Shown piece after piece: positions 15,830-25,256 of a stretch of DNA of 64,000 bases; position 1 is the first letter of the stretch, and each line of letters opens with the position of its first letter. The notes beneath the pieces were generated by a model, which was not told the origin of the DNA, did no database searches, and saw only the letters and a list, made by a program, of their open reading frames with translations. A program made the translations under genes and the position numbers. The stretch comes from JBHIYN01 sp041984235. Lineage in GTDB: Bacteria > Pseudomonadota > Gammaproteobacteria > Ga0077536. The stretch spans positions 372,001 to 436,000 of the forward strand of contig JBHIYN010000001.1 in the NCBI GenBank assembly GCA_041984235.1, given 5' to 3'.

Positions 15830-17545
15830 ATGAGCTACCAGGTACTCGCCCGTAAGTGGCGACCGAAAAATTTCGCCGAGGTCATCGGCCAGGGGCACGT
15901 CCTGAAAGCGCTGATCAACGCGCTCGACGGGGATCGCCTGCACCACGCCTACCTCTTTACCGGCACCCGCGGCGTCGGCAAGACCACGCTCGCGCGGGTG
16001 TTCGCCAAGGCGCTCAACTGCGAGCAGGGCGTCAGCAGCGCGCCGTGCGGGACCTGCAGCGCGTGTGAGGAGATCGACGGCGGCCGCTTCGTGGATCTCA
16101 TCGAGGTCGACGCCGCCTCGCGCACCAAGGTCGACGAGACCCGCGAGCTGCTCGACAACGTGCAGTACGCACCGACCCGCGCACGCTACAAGGTGTACCT
16201 CATCGACGAGGTGCACATGTTCTCCAACCACAGCTTCAACGCCCTGCTGAAGACGCTCGAGGAGCCACCGCCGCACGTCAAGTTCCTGCTCGCGACGACC
16301 GACCCCAAGAAGCTGCCGGTGACCATCCTGTCACGCTGCCTGCAGTTCAACCTGACGCGGCTGGGGCCGGCGCAGATCGCCGAGCACCTGGCCACCGTGC
16401 TCGGCGCCGAGGGCATCGAGTTCGAGCCGCAGGCGCTGGACCTCATTGCCGAGGCCGCGGCCGGTAGTGTGCGCGACGCGCTCAGCCTGCTCGACCAGGC
16501 GATTGCTCACGGTGCCGGGCGCATCGGCGCCGGCGAAGTCGCGCTGATGCTGGGCACGGTCGATCGTGACCGGGTGCTCAAGCTGCTCGACGCGCTCGCC
16601 GCCGGCGATGCGCATGCGCTCATCGAACGCGCGCGCGGCCTGGCCGACTTCGTGCCGGACTACGCCCAGGTGCTGGGCGAGATGCTGTCGCTGCTGCGCC
16701 GGGTGGCGGTGGTGCACGCGCTGGAAAACGAGGGCGCCGAACTCGAGAGCGATGCGCGCGTGGTCGAGCTCGCCACGCGCATCGCGCCGGACGAATGCCA
16801 GCTCTTCTACCAGATTGCCCTGCACGGCCGGCGCGACCTGCCGCTGGCGCCGGAGCCGGAATCGGGCTTCGAGATGTGCTTGCTGCGCATGCATGCCTTT
16901 CGTCCGGCCACGCCGCCGGCGGCGACCGCGGGCAGTGATGCCGGTTCGAGCCGGGGTACGGGTGTCGTGCCGGCGGCGGCTGCCGGCAGCGCCGGGCACG
17001 CCGCACCGGTCGCCGGCGCCGCATCCAGCACCGTCGCTGGCACGACGCCGGAGCCGCCGCGTGTGGCGTCCCGGGCAACGGTCGACGCGGCGCCCGCGGA
17101 GGCTGCGGCACCCGCGGCTGCACCCGACGTCGCAGACGAGACGCCGCCGCCCGCGCCGCAAGCCCTGCCGGAGACTTTCGACTGGGGCCAGGTGGTCGAG
17201 GAGCTCGGCGTGGTCGGCCTCGCGCGCGAGCTCGCCCGCAACAGTGCGGTCGCCGCGCGCGACGGCACGCGTATCGAGCTCGTGGTTTCGCCGCAGTTCG
17301 AGAAGCTGGCCCAGCGCCGGCATGTCGAGACGCTGCAGGCGGCGTTGGCCGGGCGTTACGGACAGGACTTCCATCTCAGCGTGCGCACCGCCGAGGACTC
17401 CGGCCTGATGACGCCCAGCGAGCAGCGCAGCGCGGCCGCCGAGCAGCGCCAGCGCGAGGCCGAGGCCGAGATCGAGAGCGACCCCAACGTGCGCGCACTG
17501 CGCGACAATTTCGGCGCCACCATCGAGGATGTCTCGGCGCGCTGA
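15830..17545 (+). CDS. dnaX: DNA polymerase III subunits gamma/tau
   Basis: The 571-residue clamp-loader ATPase begins MSYQVLARKWRPKNFAEVIGQ. It has Walker A GTRGVGKT (45-52), a zinc site of Cys64, Cys73, Cys76 and Cys79, the DEVHM Walker B and the SRC sensor. Residues about 365-445 form an Ala/Pro-rich linker before the tau-specific C-terminal domain that contacts polymerase and helicase. I see no A-rich slippery heptamer like the one that makes gamma in E. coli, so only the full-length tau form may be produced. Confidence 0.96.
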   Translation: MSYQVLARKWRPKNFAEVIGQGHVLKALINALDGDRLHHAYLFTGTRGVGKTTLARVFAKALNCEQGVSSAPCGTCSACEEIDGGRFVDLIEVDAASRTKVDETRELLDNVQYAPTRARYKVYLIDEVHMFSNHSFNALLKTLEEPPPHVKFLLATTDPKKLPVTILSRCLQFNLTRLGPAQIAEHLATVLGAEGIEFEPQALDLIAEAAAGSVRDALSLLDQAIAHGAGRIGAGEVALMLGTVDRDRVLKLLDALAAGDAHALIERARGLADFVPDYAQVLGEMLSLLRRVAVVHALENEGAELESDARVVELATRIAPDECQLFYQIALHGRRDLPLAPEPESGFEMCLLRMHAFRPATPPAATAGSDAGSSRGTGVVPAAAAGSAGHAAPVAGAASSTVAGTTPEPPRVASRATVDAAPAEAAAPAAAPDVADETPPPAPQALPETFDWGQVVEELGVVGLARELARNSAVAARDGTRIELVVSPQFEKLAQRRHVETLQAALAGRYGQDFHLSVRTAEDSGLMTPSEQRSAAAEQRQREAEAEIESDPNVRALRDNFGATIEDVSAR

Positions 17546-17589
17546 GCCGGCCGCGGGCATTCGCAGCAAGCAGGAGAACGACCATCGAC

Positions 17590-17913
17590 ATGAAAGGCGG
17601 ACTGGGCAACCTGATGAAGCAGGCGCAGAAGGTGCAGGCCGAGATGCAGCGCCTGCAGGAAGAGATCGCCAGCGCCGAGGTCACCGGCGAGGCCGGCGGC
17701 GGCATGGTCAGGGTGACCATGACCGGGCGCCACGACGTGCGCCAGGTGAGCATCGACCCGGCGCTTATGAACGACGATCGCGGCATGCTCGAGGATTTGA
17801 TCGCGGCGGCCATGAACGACGCCAACCGTCGCGTGGAGGCCCTGAGCAAGGAAAAGATGGCCGGCGTCACCGCCGGCATCGACCTGCCGCCGGGCATCAA
17901 GCTGCCGTTCTGA
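17590..17913 (+). CDS. ybaB: YbaB/EbfC nucleoid-associated protein
   Basis: This 107-residue protein of the YbaB/EbfC family starts MKGGLGNLMKQAQKVQAEMQ and contains the family core MVRVTMTGRHDVRQVSIDP. It forms dimers that bind DNA. The dnaX-ybaB-recR order is strongly conserved and supports a role near replication or repair. A GGAG-type ribosome site (caggagaac) precedes it at some distance. Confidence 0.93.
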   Translation: MKGGLGNLMKQAQKVQAEMQRLQEEIASAEVTGEAGGGMVRVTMTGRHDVRQVSIDPALMNDDRGMLEDLIAAAMNDANRRVEALSKEKMAGVTAGIDLPPGIKLPF

Positions 17914-17932
17914 GCCGCTCGCGTCGCCGGCC

Positions 17933-18529
17933 GTGAATCCGTCGCCCCTGCTGGCCGAGCTGATCAGCGCCCTGCAGTTCCTGCCGGGTGTCGGGCCGAA
18001 GTCGGCGCAGCGCATCGCGTTCCACCTGCTCGAGCAGCACCGCGACAAGGCGCGCCGCCTGGCCGAGGTCATGCAGCGCGCCGCGGATCGCATCGGCCAG
18101 TGTGCGAGCTGTCGCACCTTCACCGAGCACGAGGTGTGCGAGCTGTGCGCCAGCGCCGCGCGTGACGCCAGCCTGGTGTGCGTAGTCGAGAGCCCGCTGG
18201 ACGTCGCCGCCATCGAGCAGGCGTCGGATTACCGCGGCCGCTACTTCGTCCTGCTCGGGCGGCTGTCGCCGATCGACGGCGTGACGCCGGCGACGCTCGG
18301 CATGCCGGCACTGGAGCAGCGCCTGCGTGGCGGCGAGGTCGGCGAGCTGATCGTGGCGACCGGCACGACCATGGAAGGCGAGGCCACCGCGCACTATCTC
18401 AAGGACATGGCGCAACGCGCCGGCGTACGCGCCACGCGCATCGCGCACGGCGTGCCGGTCGGCGGCGATCTCGAGTTCGTCGACGGCTCGACGCTGTCGC
18501 ACGCCCTGGCCGGGCGTCACGATTACTGA
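17933..18529 (+). CDS. recR: Recombination mediator protein RecR
   Basis: The 198 residues match the family. The helix-hairpin-helix (LPGVGPKSAQRIAFHLL) is at 17-33 and the zinc finger is Cys57, Cys60, Cys69, Cys72. A Toprim domain follows (VCVVESPLDVAAIEQ...). With RecO it loads RecA on gapped DNA. The start is GTG at 17933, 19 bases after ybaB. It is third in the dnaX-ybaB-recR operon. Confidence 0.95.
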   Translation: MNPSPLLAELISALQFLPGVGPKSAQRIAFHLLEQHRDKARRLAEVMQRAADRIGQCASCRTFTEHEVCELCASAARDASLVCVVESPLDVAAIEQASDYRGRYFVLLGRLSPIDGVTPATLGMPALEQRLRGGEVGELIVATGTTMEGEATAHYLKDMAQRAGVRATRIAHGVPVGGDLEFVDGSTLSHALAGRHDY

Positions 18530-18540
18530 GGACGCGAGCG

Positions 18541-19095
18541 ATGGAATTTTCGCAGGACAACCTGGTCTGGATCGATCTCGAGATGACCGGGCTGGAGCCG
18601 GAGCAGGACGTCATCATCGAGATCGCGACCATCGTCACCGACGCGCAGCTCGATAACGCCCTGGAAGGGCCGACGCTGGCCATTCACCAGGACGATGCGC
18701 GCCTCGCGGCGATGGACGAATGGAACACGCGTCAGCACGGCCAGTCCGGTCTCACCGAGCGCGTGCGCCGGAGCACGATCACCACCGCCGATGCCGAGGC
18801 ACAGACGCTCGCCTTCCTGCGCCAGTGGGTGCCGGAACGCGCCTCGCCCATGTGTGGCAACAGCATCTGCCAGGACCGCCGCTTCCTCTATCGCTACATG
18901 CCGGCGCTGGCGGAGTTCTTCCACTACCGCAATCTCGACGTCAGCACGCTCAAGGAGCTCGCGCGGCGCTGGGCGCCGGCGCTGGCCGCTTACGAGAAGC
19001 AGGGCAGTCACCTTGCGCTGGACGACATCCGCGATTCCATCGGTGAGCTCAAGCACTACCGCAGCCATTTCCTCAGGCTGCCGCCCGCGGACTGA
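18541..19095 (+). CDS. orn: Oligoribonuclease
   Basis: The 184-residue DEDDh exonuclease has WIDLEMTGL (Asp12 and Glu14) and later HLALDDIRDSIGEL carrying the His and last Asp. It degrades di- and short oligoribonucleotides, including pGpG from cyclic-di-GMP turnover, in the cytoplasm. The ATG at 18541 gives the usual N-terminus, 11 bases after recR. An open frame continues upstream but only shadows recR. Confidence 0.95.
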   Translation: MEFSQDNLVWIDLEMTGLEPEQDVIIEIATIVTDAQLDNALEGPTLAIHQDDARLAAMDEWNTRQHGQSGLTERVRRSTITTADAEAQTLAFLRQWVPERASPMCGNSICQDRRFLYRYMPALAEFFHYRNLDVSTLKELARRWAPALAAYEKQGSHLALDDIRDSIGELKHYRSHFLRLPPAD

Positions 19096-19098
19096 AGC

Positions 19099-20577
19099 GT
19101 GCGCACCACGGCGCTCTACGACGCCGCGGCGACGCGTGCGCTCGACCGCGTGGCGATCGACGACTTCGGCATCGCCGGGATCGATCTCATGCAGCGTGCC
19201 GGGCAGGCCGCGTTCGATGCCCTGCGGCAGCGTTACCCTGACACGCGCCGCGTGATCGCCGTGTGCGGCACCGGCAACAACGGCGGCGACGGCTTCGTCG
19301 TTGCGCGCCTCGCGCACGAGGCCGGCCTGGCCGCGCAGGTGCACGTCGTCGGCGACATGGCGCGCGTGGCCGGTGACGCCCGGACCTGCCTCGACGCGGC
19401 GGCCGCCGCGGGCCTCGTCCCCGCGGCGCTGGCGGATACACTGCAGCCGGGCGACGTGATCGTCGACGCGCTGTTCGGCACCGGTCTCGACCGCGAGGTC
19501 GGCGGCGCAGCGGCCGCGGCGATCGACTGGATCAACGCCAGTGGCCGCTCGGTGCTGGCCATCGACCTGCCCTCCGGACTCGATGCCGGCAGCGGGCGCG
19601 TGCTGGGCAGCGCGGTGCGGGCTGACCTGACGGTGACCTTCATCGGGCTCAAGCAGGGACTGCTCACCGGTGCCGCGCCGGCGCTGTGTGGCGAGATCGT
19701 GTTCGCCGGGCTGGGCCTGCCGCCGGCCTGCCGCGAGCGGGTCGCGGCGACCGCGCGCCGCCTCGACTACGACGGCGTGCGTTCGGCGCTGGCGCCACGT
19801 GCGCGCACGGCGCACAAGGGTGAGTTCGGCCACGTGCTGGTGATCGGCGGCGCCCCGGGCTATGCCGGCGCGGCACGCATGGCCGCGGAAGCGGCGGCGC
19901 GCAGCGGCGCCGGTCTCGTCTCGCTCGCTACCCATCCCGCGCACGCCGCGTTGATCGCGGCCAACCGCCCCGAAATCATGGTCCACGGTGTGAGCGATGG
20001 CGCGGCGCTGCGCCGCCTCGCGGCGCGCGCCAGTGTCATCGCCATCGGCCCCGGTCTCGGCCAGGCCCCGTGGGCGCGCGAGCTGTTCGCCGCGGTCCGC
20101 GAGCTGAACCTGCCGCAGGTGGTCGACGCCGACGGACTCAACCTGCTGGCCGCGGATCCGGAGCCGCACGCGGCGCGTGTGCTGACGCCACATCCCGGCG
20201 AAGCCGCGCGCCTGCTCGACACCACCAGTGCGGTCGTGCAGCGCGATCGCTTCGGCGCCGTCCGCGCGCTGTGCGAGCGCTACGGCGGCGTCGCCCTGCT
20301 CAAGGGCGCCGGTACGCTGGTGCAGACTGCCGGCGAGCTGCCGGTGGTTATCGCGGGTGGCAACCCCGGCATGGCCTCGGGCGGCATGGGCGACGTGCTC
20401 ACCGGGATCGTCGCCGGATTCCTGGCGCAGCATTTCGCGCCGCTGGAGGCTGCCGCGGTGGGCGCCTGCGTGCATGCCGAGGCGGCCGACCGGGCCGCCG
20501 CTGCCGGCGGCGAGCGCGGCCTGCTCGCCGGTGACGTGCTCGACTACCTGCGCGCCGCGGTCAATCCGGCACCGTGA
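19099..20577 (+). CDS. nnr: Bifunctional NAD(P)H-hydrate epimerase/dehydratase
   Basis: The 492-residue fusion has an N-terminal YjeF epimerase domain (about 1-215; CGTGNNGGDGFVVAR) and a C-terminal ADP-dependent NAD(P)HX dehydratase of the ribokinase fold (about 225-490; GPGLGQ, LTPHPGEAARL, GGMGDVLTG). It repairs hydrated NAD(P)H. The GTG start is three bases after orn, and the stop overlaps the tsaE start by four bases. The nnr-tsaE pair is a widespread order. Confidence 0.94.
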   Translation: MRTTALYDAAATRALDRVAIDDFGIAGIDLMQRAGQAAFDALRQRYPDTRRVIAVCGTGNNGGDGFVVARLAHEAGLAAQVHVVGDMARVAGDARTCLDAAAAAGLVPAALADTLQPGDVIVDALFGTGLDREVGGAAAAAIDWINASGRSVLAIDLPSGLDAGSGRVLGSAVRADLTVTFIGLKQGLLTGAAPALCGEIVFAGLGLPPACRERVAATARRLDYDGVRSALAPRARTAHKGEFGHVLVIGGAPGYAGAARMAAEAAARSGAGLVSLATHPAHAALIAANRPEIMVHGVSDGAALRRLAARASVIAIGPGLGQAPWARELFAAVRELNLPQVVDADGLNLLAADPEPHAARVLTPHPGEAARLLDTTSAVVQRDRFGAVRALCERYGGVALLKGAGTLVQTAGELPVVIAGGNPGMASGGMGDVLTGIVAGFLAQHFAPLEAAAVGACVHAEAADRAAAAGGERGLLAGDVLDYLRAAVNPAP

Positions 20578-21056
20578 GCGGCGCCCGCGTCGACACCGTC
20601 GTCGCCGACGCGGCGGCCATGGAAGCGCTCGCCGCACGCGTTGCGCGCGCCGCGCCGCGCGGGCTGGTCATCCACCTGCGCGGGCCGCTGGCCGCCGGCA
20701 AGACGACCTTCGCTCGCGGCTACCTGCGCGCACTCGGCCACCACGGTGCGGTCAAGAGTCCGACCTTCACCCTGGTCGAGTCCTATGTCCTGCCGGGCGT
20801 GCGCGTGCACCACTTCGATCTCTACCGGCTGGGGGCGCCGGACGAGCTGGAATTCATCGGCATCGACGAGTACTTCGACGGCGCCGACGTGCTGGTCGAG
20901 TGGCCCGAGCGCGGCGCCGGCATCCTGCCGCCCGCCGACCTCGAGATCGCCATCGCGATCGACGGTCCGCGTCGCGGGGTCGGCATAACGGGACGGGGAG
21001 GGGCCGGTGATGAGATCGTTTTTAGCTTATCAAAAACAATAAAATCAACAGGTTGA
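20574..21056 (+). CDS. tsaE: tRNA threonylcarbamoyladenosine biosynthesis ATPase TsaE
   Basis: This 160-residue P-loop protein has Walker A GPLAAGKT, the switch KSPTFTLVESY and VHHFDLYRL, and the C-terminal VEWPERG motif. It works with TsaB and TsaD in t6A37 modification. The GTG start overlaps the nnr stop. The last 17 codons or so become suddenly A/T-rich (SLSKTIKSTG) and run into an AT-rich spacer before the next gene, so the C-terminus is slightly longer than usual. Confidence 0.92.
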   Translation: MSGARVDTVVADAAAMEALAARVARAAPRGLVIHLRGPLAAGKTTFARGYLRALGHHGAVKSPTFTLVESYVLPGVRVHHFDLYRLGAPDELEFIGIDEYFDGADVLVEWPERGAGILPPADLEIAIAIDGPRRGVGITGRGGAGDEIVFSLSKTIKSTG

Positions 21057-21139
21057 AAAAATATAGTGATAAATACTTGAATAGTCGGGGGTAAATTGCC
21101 CAAAATAGGGAAAAGCACTGAGAAATACTTCGTAAGCCC
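21057..21139 (+). other. AT-rich spacer between tsaE and the amidase gene
   Basis: Together with the end of tsaE (from about 21015) this is one of only three clearly AT-rich islands in the window. It probably holds the promoter of the amidase-mutL-miaA part of the cluster. TTGAAA (21053-21058) could serve as a -35, but I see no convincing matched -10. Confidence 0.35.
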
Positions 21140-22477
21140 ATGCGCAGGCTCGCTTTTCTCGTCCTGTTTCTCCTCGCAAGCCTGGCCCAGGCGGCGGAGA
21201 TCAAGACCATCCGCACGTGGTCCGAGCCGCCGCGCACGCGGGTCGTGTTCGATCTCACCGAGCGCGTCGATTACGCCGTGTTCACCATGCGCAACCCGGA
21301 TCGGGTGGTGATCGATTTCCGCGGCACCAGCGCGCGTCGCGCGCTGACCCTGCCGCCGGCACGCAGTGACAATCTGCGGCGCCTGCGGCACGCGCGGCGC
21401 GGCGCGGACGGCCTGCGCGTCGTGCTCGACCTGGAGCGTCCGGTCGCGGTGGCCGATTCGCTGCTCGAGCCCAACCGCGAGTACGGTTACCGCGTGGTAC
21501 TCGATCTCACCGGCGACGGCGCCCCGCGCCGTGCCAGCGACGCCGCCAAACGCCCCGAGGCGCTGGCCGGGGCGCCCGCCGCGCCACCGCCGGTACGGGC
21601 AGTCGCGGTCAAGGCGGCGCCGGCGCCGCTGCGCGACGTGGTGGTCGCCATCGATCCCGGACATGGCGGGCAGGACGTCGGCGCAATCGGCCCCAGTGGC
21701 GTCTACGAGAAGGACATCACCCTGGCCGTGGCGCGCGAGCTGAAGGCCCTGATCGACGCGCGTCCCGGCATGCGCGCGGTGCTGACCCGTGAGAGCGACC
21801 GCTATCTCAAGCTGCGCGAGCGCATGGATCGCGCACGCGAGCATCGTGCGGATCTCTTCATCTCCGTGCATGCCGACGCCTTTCGCGATCGTCGCGTGCA
21901 GGGCTCGTCGGTCTACGTGCTGTCGCAGCGCGGCGCCAGCAGCGAAGCGGCGAAATGGCTGGCCGACAACGAGAACGCGGCCGACCTGATCGGCGGTGTG
22001 TCGCTGGACGACAAGGACGCGATCCTGAAATCGGTACTCCTGGACCTGTCGCAGACCGCTTCGATCGAGGCCAGCATCGATCTCGGCAAGCACGTGCTCG
22101 AGGCCCTGCGTCGACTCGGTCCGGTGCACAAGAAGCAGGTTCAGCATGCCGGGTTCATGGTGCTGAAATCACCCGACATCCCGTCCATCCTGGTCGAGAC
22201 CGCGTTCATCTCCAACCCGACCGAGGAGAAGCGCCTGCGCAACCAGGGGTTCCGCCGCAAGCTCGCCGGCGCCCTGCTCGACGGTGTCGCCGATTACTTC
22301 GACAACAACCCGCCGCCGGGCACGCGCATTGCGGCCAATCGCCAGCATCGCGTGGCGCGCGGCGACACCCTGTCCGGCATCGCCAGCCGCTACGCGGTGA
22401 CCATCAGCTCGCTCAAGCTCGCCAACAACCTGTCCTCGGAGATGGTGCGCGCGGGCGAGGTGCTGACCATCCCCTGA
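21140..22477 (+). CDS. N-acetylmuramoyl-L-alanine amidase (AmiB/AmiC type)
   Basis: The 445-residue exported enzyme has a signal peptide of about 20 residues (RLAFLVLFLLASLAQA) and an AMIN domain at about 22-130. The zinc amidase_3 domain at about 170-390 (IDPGHGGQDVGAIG, RADLFISVHADA, ILVETAFISNP with the catalytic Glu) is followed by a LysM domain at about 398-445 (HRVARGDTLSGIASRY). It cleaves septal peptidoglycan during daughter-cell separation. The AMIN plus LysM layout is that of AmiB. Its position before mutL and miaA is standard. Confidence 0.93.
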   Translation: MRRLAFLVLFLLASLAQAAEIKTIRTWSEPPRTRVVFDLTERVDYAVFTMRNPDRVVIDFRGTSARRALTLPPARSDNLRRLRHARRGADGLRVVLDLERPVAVADSLLEPNREYGYRVVLDLTGDGAPRRASDAAKRPEALAGAPAAPPPVRAVAVKAAPAPLRDVVVAIDPGHGGQDVGAIGPSGVYEKDITLAVARELKALIDARPGMRAVLTRESDRYLKLRERMDRAREHRADLFISVHADAFRDRRVQGSSVYVLSQRGASSEAAKWLADNENAADLIGGVSLDDKDAILKSVLLDLSQTASIEASIDLGKHVLEALRRLGPVHKKQVQHAGFMVLKSPDIPSILVETAFISNPTEEKRLRNQGFRRKLAGALLDGVADYFDNNPPPGTRIAANRQHRVARGDTLSGIASRYAVTISSLKLANNLSSEMVRAGEVLTIP

Positions 22478-22502
22478 GCCGTTCCGCGCGGCGCGGCTTA
22501 GA

Positions 22503-24185
22503 ATGCCGCGCATGACGCCCGCGCCTGCTGCCATCCGACCGTTGTCGGATCACCTCGTCGACCAGATCGCGGCCGGTGAGGTCATCGAGCGTCCCGCCTC
22601 GGTGGTCAAGGAGCTGGTCGAGAACAGCCTCGATGCCGGTGCCACCCGCGTCGACGTCGAGATCGCCGATGGCGGCATCGAGCTGATCACGGTCAGCGAC
22701 GACGGCAGCGGTATTGCGGCGGGCGATCTTGCCGGCGCGCTCCGGCGCCACTGGACCAGCAAGCTCAGCCGCGCCGAGCAGCTCGACGGTATCCTGTCGC
22801 TCGGTTTTCGCGGCGAGGCGCTGGCGAGCATCACGGCGGTGGCCGATTTCGCCATGGTCACACGCGCGGACAGTGAACCGCACGCGTGGCGCATCGAGGC
22901 GCGCGCGGGTGACGATGCGGCCGCACCACGGCCCGCGCAGGGCAATCGCGGCACGCGCATCGAGGTGCGTCGACTGTTCCACCGGCTGCCGGCGCGGCGC
23001 CGCTTCCTCAAGCAACCGCGGACCGAGTACCTGCACGTCTATCGCCTGATGCGCCAGTTCGCGTTCGCGCGGCCCGACGTGGCGTTCGGTTTCGTGCAGG
23101 CGGGCGCGCGCGGGCTCAGGCTGCAGCCCGCGGCGCGGGGCGAGGACGCGCCGCGCTGGCGCAGCATCTTCGGCAAGGCGTTCTGCGCGGACGCGCGCGT
23201 CGTCGACCTCGCGCGCGACGGGATGACGGTGCGCGGCTGGGTCGGCACGCCGGCGCTGGCGACCAACCAGGCCGACACCCAGTTCATCTGCGTCAACGGC
23301 CGGGTCATTCGCGATCGTCACCTCAACCACGCCGTGCGCCTGGCCTTCGGCGATGCCATCGCGCCCGGGCGGTTTCCGGGCTACGCGCTGGCGATCGAGC
23401 TCGCCGCCGATGCGCTGGACGTTAACGTGCACCCGGGCAAGCTCGAGGTGCGCTTCGCCGACCTGCGCACCGTGCACGACCTGCTGCACGCCGCGGTGCG
23501 CGAGGTGCTGGGCGCCGCCTCGGGCGCGGCGGTGCGGGAAGCACGGGGCGCGCCCGCGACGGCACCGCGCAACGCGGCGGGTGCGAACCTGCGCGATCGG
23601 CCCGGCGCCTATGCAACCGCCGCCGCCCGCCCGCAGCCGGCGAGCGGCGCGCAGGCTTTCGGACGCCCGCTGGCGCTGGTTGCGGATCGTTACCTGCTGA
23701 GCGCGGCGGACGACGGCGTGGTGGTGCACGATCTGCGCGCGGCCTGGCAGGCGGTCATCGAACGCCGTCTGCGTGCACCGGGCGACGCCCGTCCGCTGCT
23801 GTTGCCCCTGCGCCTTTCGCCCGCGGCGTGGTCGGCGCTGGCACCGCGCGCGAGTGCATTGCAGGGCCTGGGCTTCGGCTTCGACGACCTGGGCGCTGGC
23901 GGCCAGGTCCTGCGCGCGGTACCGCTGGTCCTGCCGACGCTCGACCCTGCCGCGCTGATCGACGCGCTGGTCGCGTCGCACGAGCGCGAAGCGGGCGCTG
24001 CCGTCGCCGAGGCGGCGGCCGGGGCGATCGATCTCGGCCGCCACGGCCAGGCGACGCGTGCGGCACTGGAAGCGCTGGCTGCCGCGGCAACCGCGGCGGG
24101 TGTCGCCTGCGACGCTTTCAGCGTGCCGCTGGAGGGCGCCGCGCTGGACGGACTGTTCGCGCCCGGCACGCGGCCGGTCGACTGA
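22503..24185 (+). CDS. mutL: DNA mismatch repair protein MutL
   Basis: The 560 residues include the GHKL ATPase domain with IAAGEVIERPASVVKELVENSLDAGA, DDGSGI and LGFRGEALASI, followed by a C-terminal dimerisation domain. The DQHA(x)2E(x)4E endonuclease motif is not visible (HDLRAAWQAVIE occupies the place), so this looks like a MutL without nuclease activity, as in E. coli. ATGs at 22503 and 22512 are both possible. A TAGAAT sequence (22499-22504) just before could make a near-leaderless message from the second. Confidence 0.94.
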   Translation: MPRMTPAPAAIRPLSDHLVDQIAAGEVIERPASVVKELVENSLDAGATRVDVEIADGGIELITVSDDGSGIAAGDLAGALRRHWTSKLSRAEQLDGILSLGFRGEALASITAVADFAMVTRADSEPHAWRIEARAGDDAAAPRPAQGNRGTRIEVRRLFHRLPARRRFLKQPRTEYLHVYRLMRQFAFARPDVAFGFVQAGARGLRLQPAARGEDAPRWRSIFGKAFCADARVVDLARDGMTVRGWVGTPALATNQADTQFICVNGRVIRDRHLNHAVRLAFGDAIAPGRFPGYALAIELAADALDVNVHPGKLEVRFADLRTVHDLLHAAVREVLGAASGAAVREARGAPATAPRNAAGANLRDRPGAYATAAARPQPASGAQAFGRPLALVADRYLLSAADDGVVVHDLRAAWQAVIERRLRAPGDARPLLLPLRLSPAAWSALAPRASALQGLGFGFDDLGAGGQVLRAVPLVLPTLDPAALIDALVASHEREAGAAVAEAAAGAIDLGRHGQATRAALEALAAAATAAGVACDAFSVPLEGAALDGLFAPGTRPVD

Positions 24186-25154
24186 GTGAGCGGGGCGCCG
24201 ATGCAGCGCGCGGTGTTCCTGATGGGACCGACCGGCGCCGGCAAGACCCGCGCCGCGCTGGCGCTGGCCGAGCGCTTCCCGTTCGAGATCGTGAGCGTGG
24301 ATTCGGCGCTGGTCTACCGCGGTCTGGATATCGGCAGTGCCAAGCCGAGTCCGCCGGAGCGCGCCCGAGTGCCCCATCACCTCATCGACGTCTGCGATCC
24401 GGGCGAGCGTTACTCGGCGGCGCGATTTCGCAGCGACGCGATCGCGTGCATGCGTGCGATCGCTGAACGGGGTCGCGCGCCGCTGCTGGTCGGTGGCACC
24501 GGGCTCTATTTTCGCGCCCTCGAGGCAGGCCTCGCCGAGCTGCCCGAATCAGTACCGGCGATTCGCGCCGAGCTCGAGCAGGAACTCGCGCGCCACGGCG
24601 CGCCGCACCTGCATGCACGCCTCTCGGCAGTCGATGCCGAGGCGGCCGCGCGCATTGCGCCCAACGATCCGCAGCGGCTGGTGCGCGCGCTGGAGGTGCA
24701 ACGGGTGACGGGCCGCCCAATGTCTCAGTTGTGGCGCGAGCGTGAAGCAAGGCCGCTCGCGGTCGCGCCGCTCAAGCTGGTACTCGCGCCCGGCGATCGC
24801 GGCGTCCTGCACCGGGCCATCGCGCAGCGCTTCGACGACATGCTCGCACGCGGCCTGGTCAACGAGGTTCGCGTGCTGCGCCGGCGGGGTGACCTGGCTC
24901 CGTCACTGCCGGCGCTGAAGAGTGTCGGCTACCGCGAGGTCTGGCGTTACCTGGACGGCGAGCTGAGCCATGCGCAGATGCGCGAGCGCGGCATCGTCGC
25001 GACGCGCCAGCTGGCGCGTCGTCAACTGACCTGGTTCCGCCGCGAGGCGCACACGCAGTGGTTCGAGAGTGACGTCGCCGGGGCCACGGATGCACTCGCG
25101 TACGCCATTGCCGGGGGCTCGATTTTCAAACCGGGCGGATCTGATCCAGAATAG
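24186..25154 (+). CDS. miaA: tRNA dimethylallyltransferase
   Basis: This 322-residue protein has Walker A GPTGAGKT (14-21) and the family motifs VDSALVYRGLDIGSAKP, LIDVCDPGERYSAARF and VGGTGLYFRAL. It adds the isopentenyl group to A37 of UNN-decoding tRNAs. The GTG at 24186 directly follows the mutL TGA. The ATG at 24201 is an alternative. The mutL-miaA-hfq-hflX order is typical. Confidence 0.95.
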   Translation: MSGAPMQRAVFLMGPTGAGKTRAALALAERFPFEIVSVDSALVYRGLDIGSAKPSPPERARVPHHLIDVCDPGERYSAARFRSDAIACMRAIAERGRAPLLVGGTGLYFRALEAGLAELPESVPAIRAELEQELARHGAPHLHARLSAVDAEAAARIAPNDPQRLVRALEVQRVTGRPMSQLWREREARPLAVAPLKLVLAPGDRGVLHRAIAQRFDDMLARGLVNEVRVLRRRGDLAPSLPALKSVGYREVWRYLDGELSHAQMRERGIVATRQLARRQLTWFRREAHTQWFESDVAGATDALAYAIAGGSIFKPGGSDPE

Positions 25155-25235
25155 CCGAAGGGAGGTCATGGCGCGAGTCGTGACGAGTCCCGGGGCCGGG
25201 CACGGACGGGGCGGCCGCCGGCACGGAACCCCCAC

Positions 25236-25250
25236 AACAACAACAAGGAG
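25236..25250 (+). promoter_or_regulatory. ARN repeat overlapping the hfq ribosome site
   Basis: AAC-AAC-AAC-AAG at 25236-25247 forms four consecutive A-R-N triplets, the motif bound by the distal face of Hfq. It runs directly into the AAGGAG ribosome site (25245-25250) of hfq. Hfq is known to autoregulate its own translation in E. coli through its leader. The same is inferred here. Confidence 0.45.
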
Positions 25251-25256
25251 ATTGCC

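Noticed and set aside
15830..17545. Programmed frameshift site in dnaX
   Set aside because: No A-rich heptamer followed by a stem-loop was found at the domain border.
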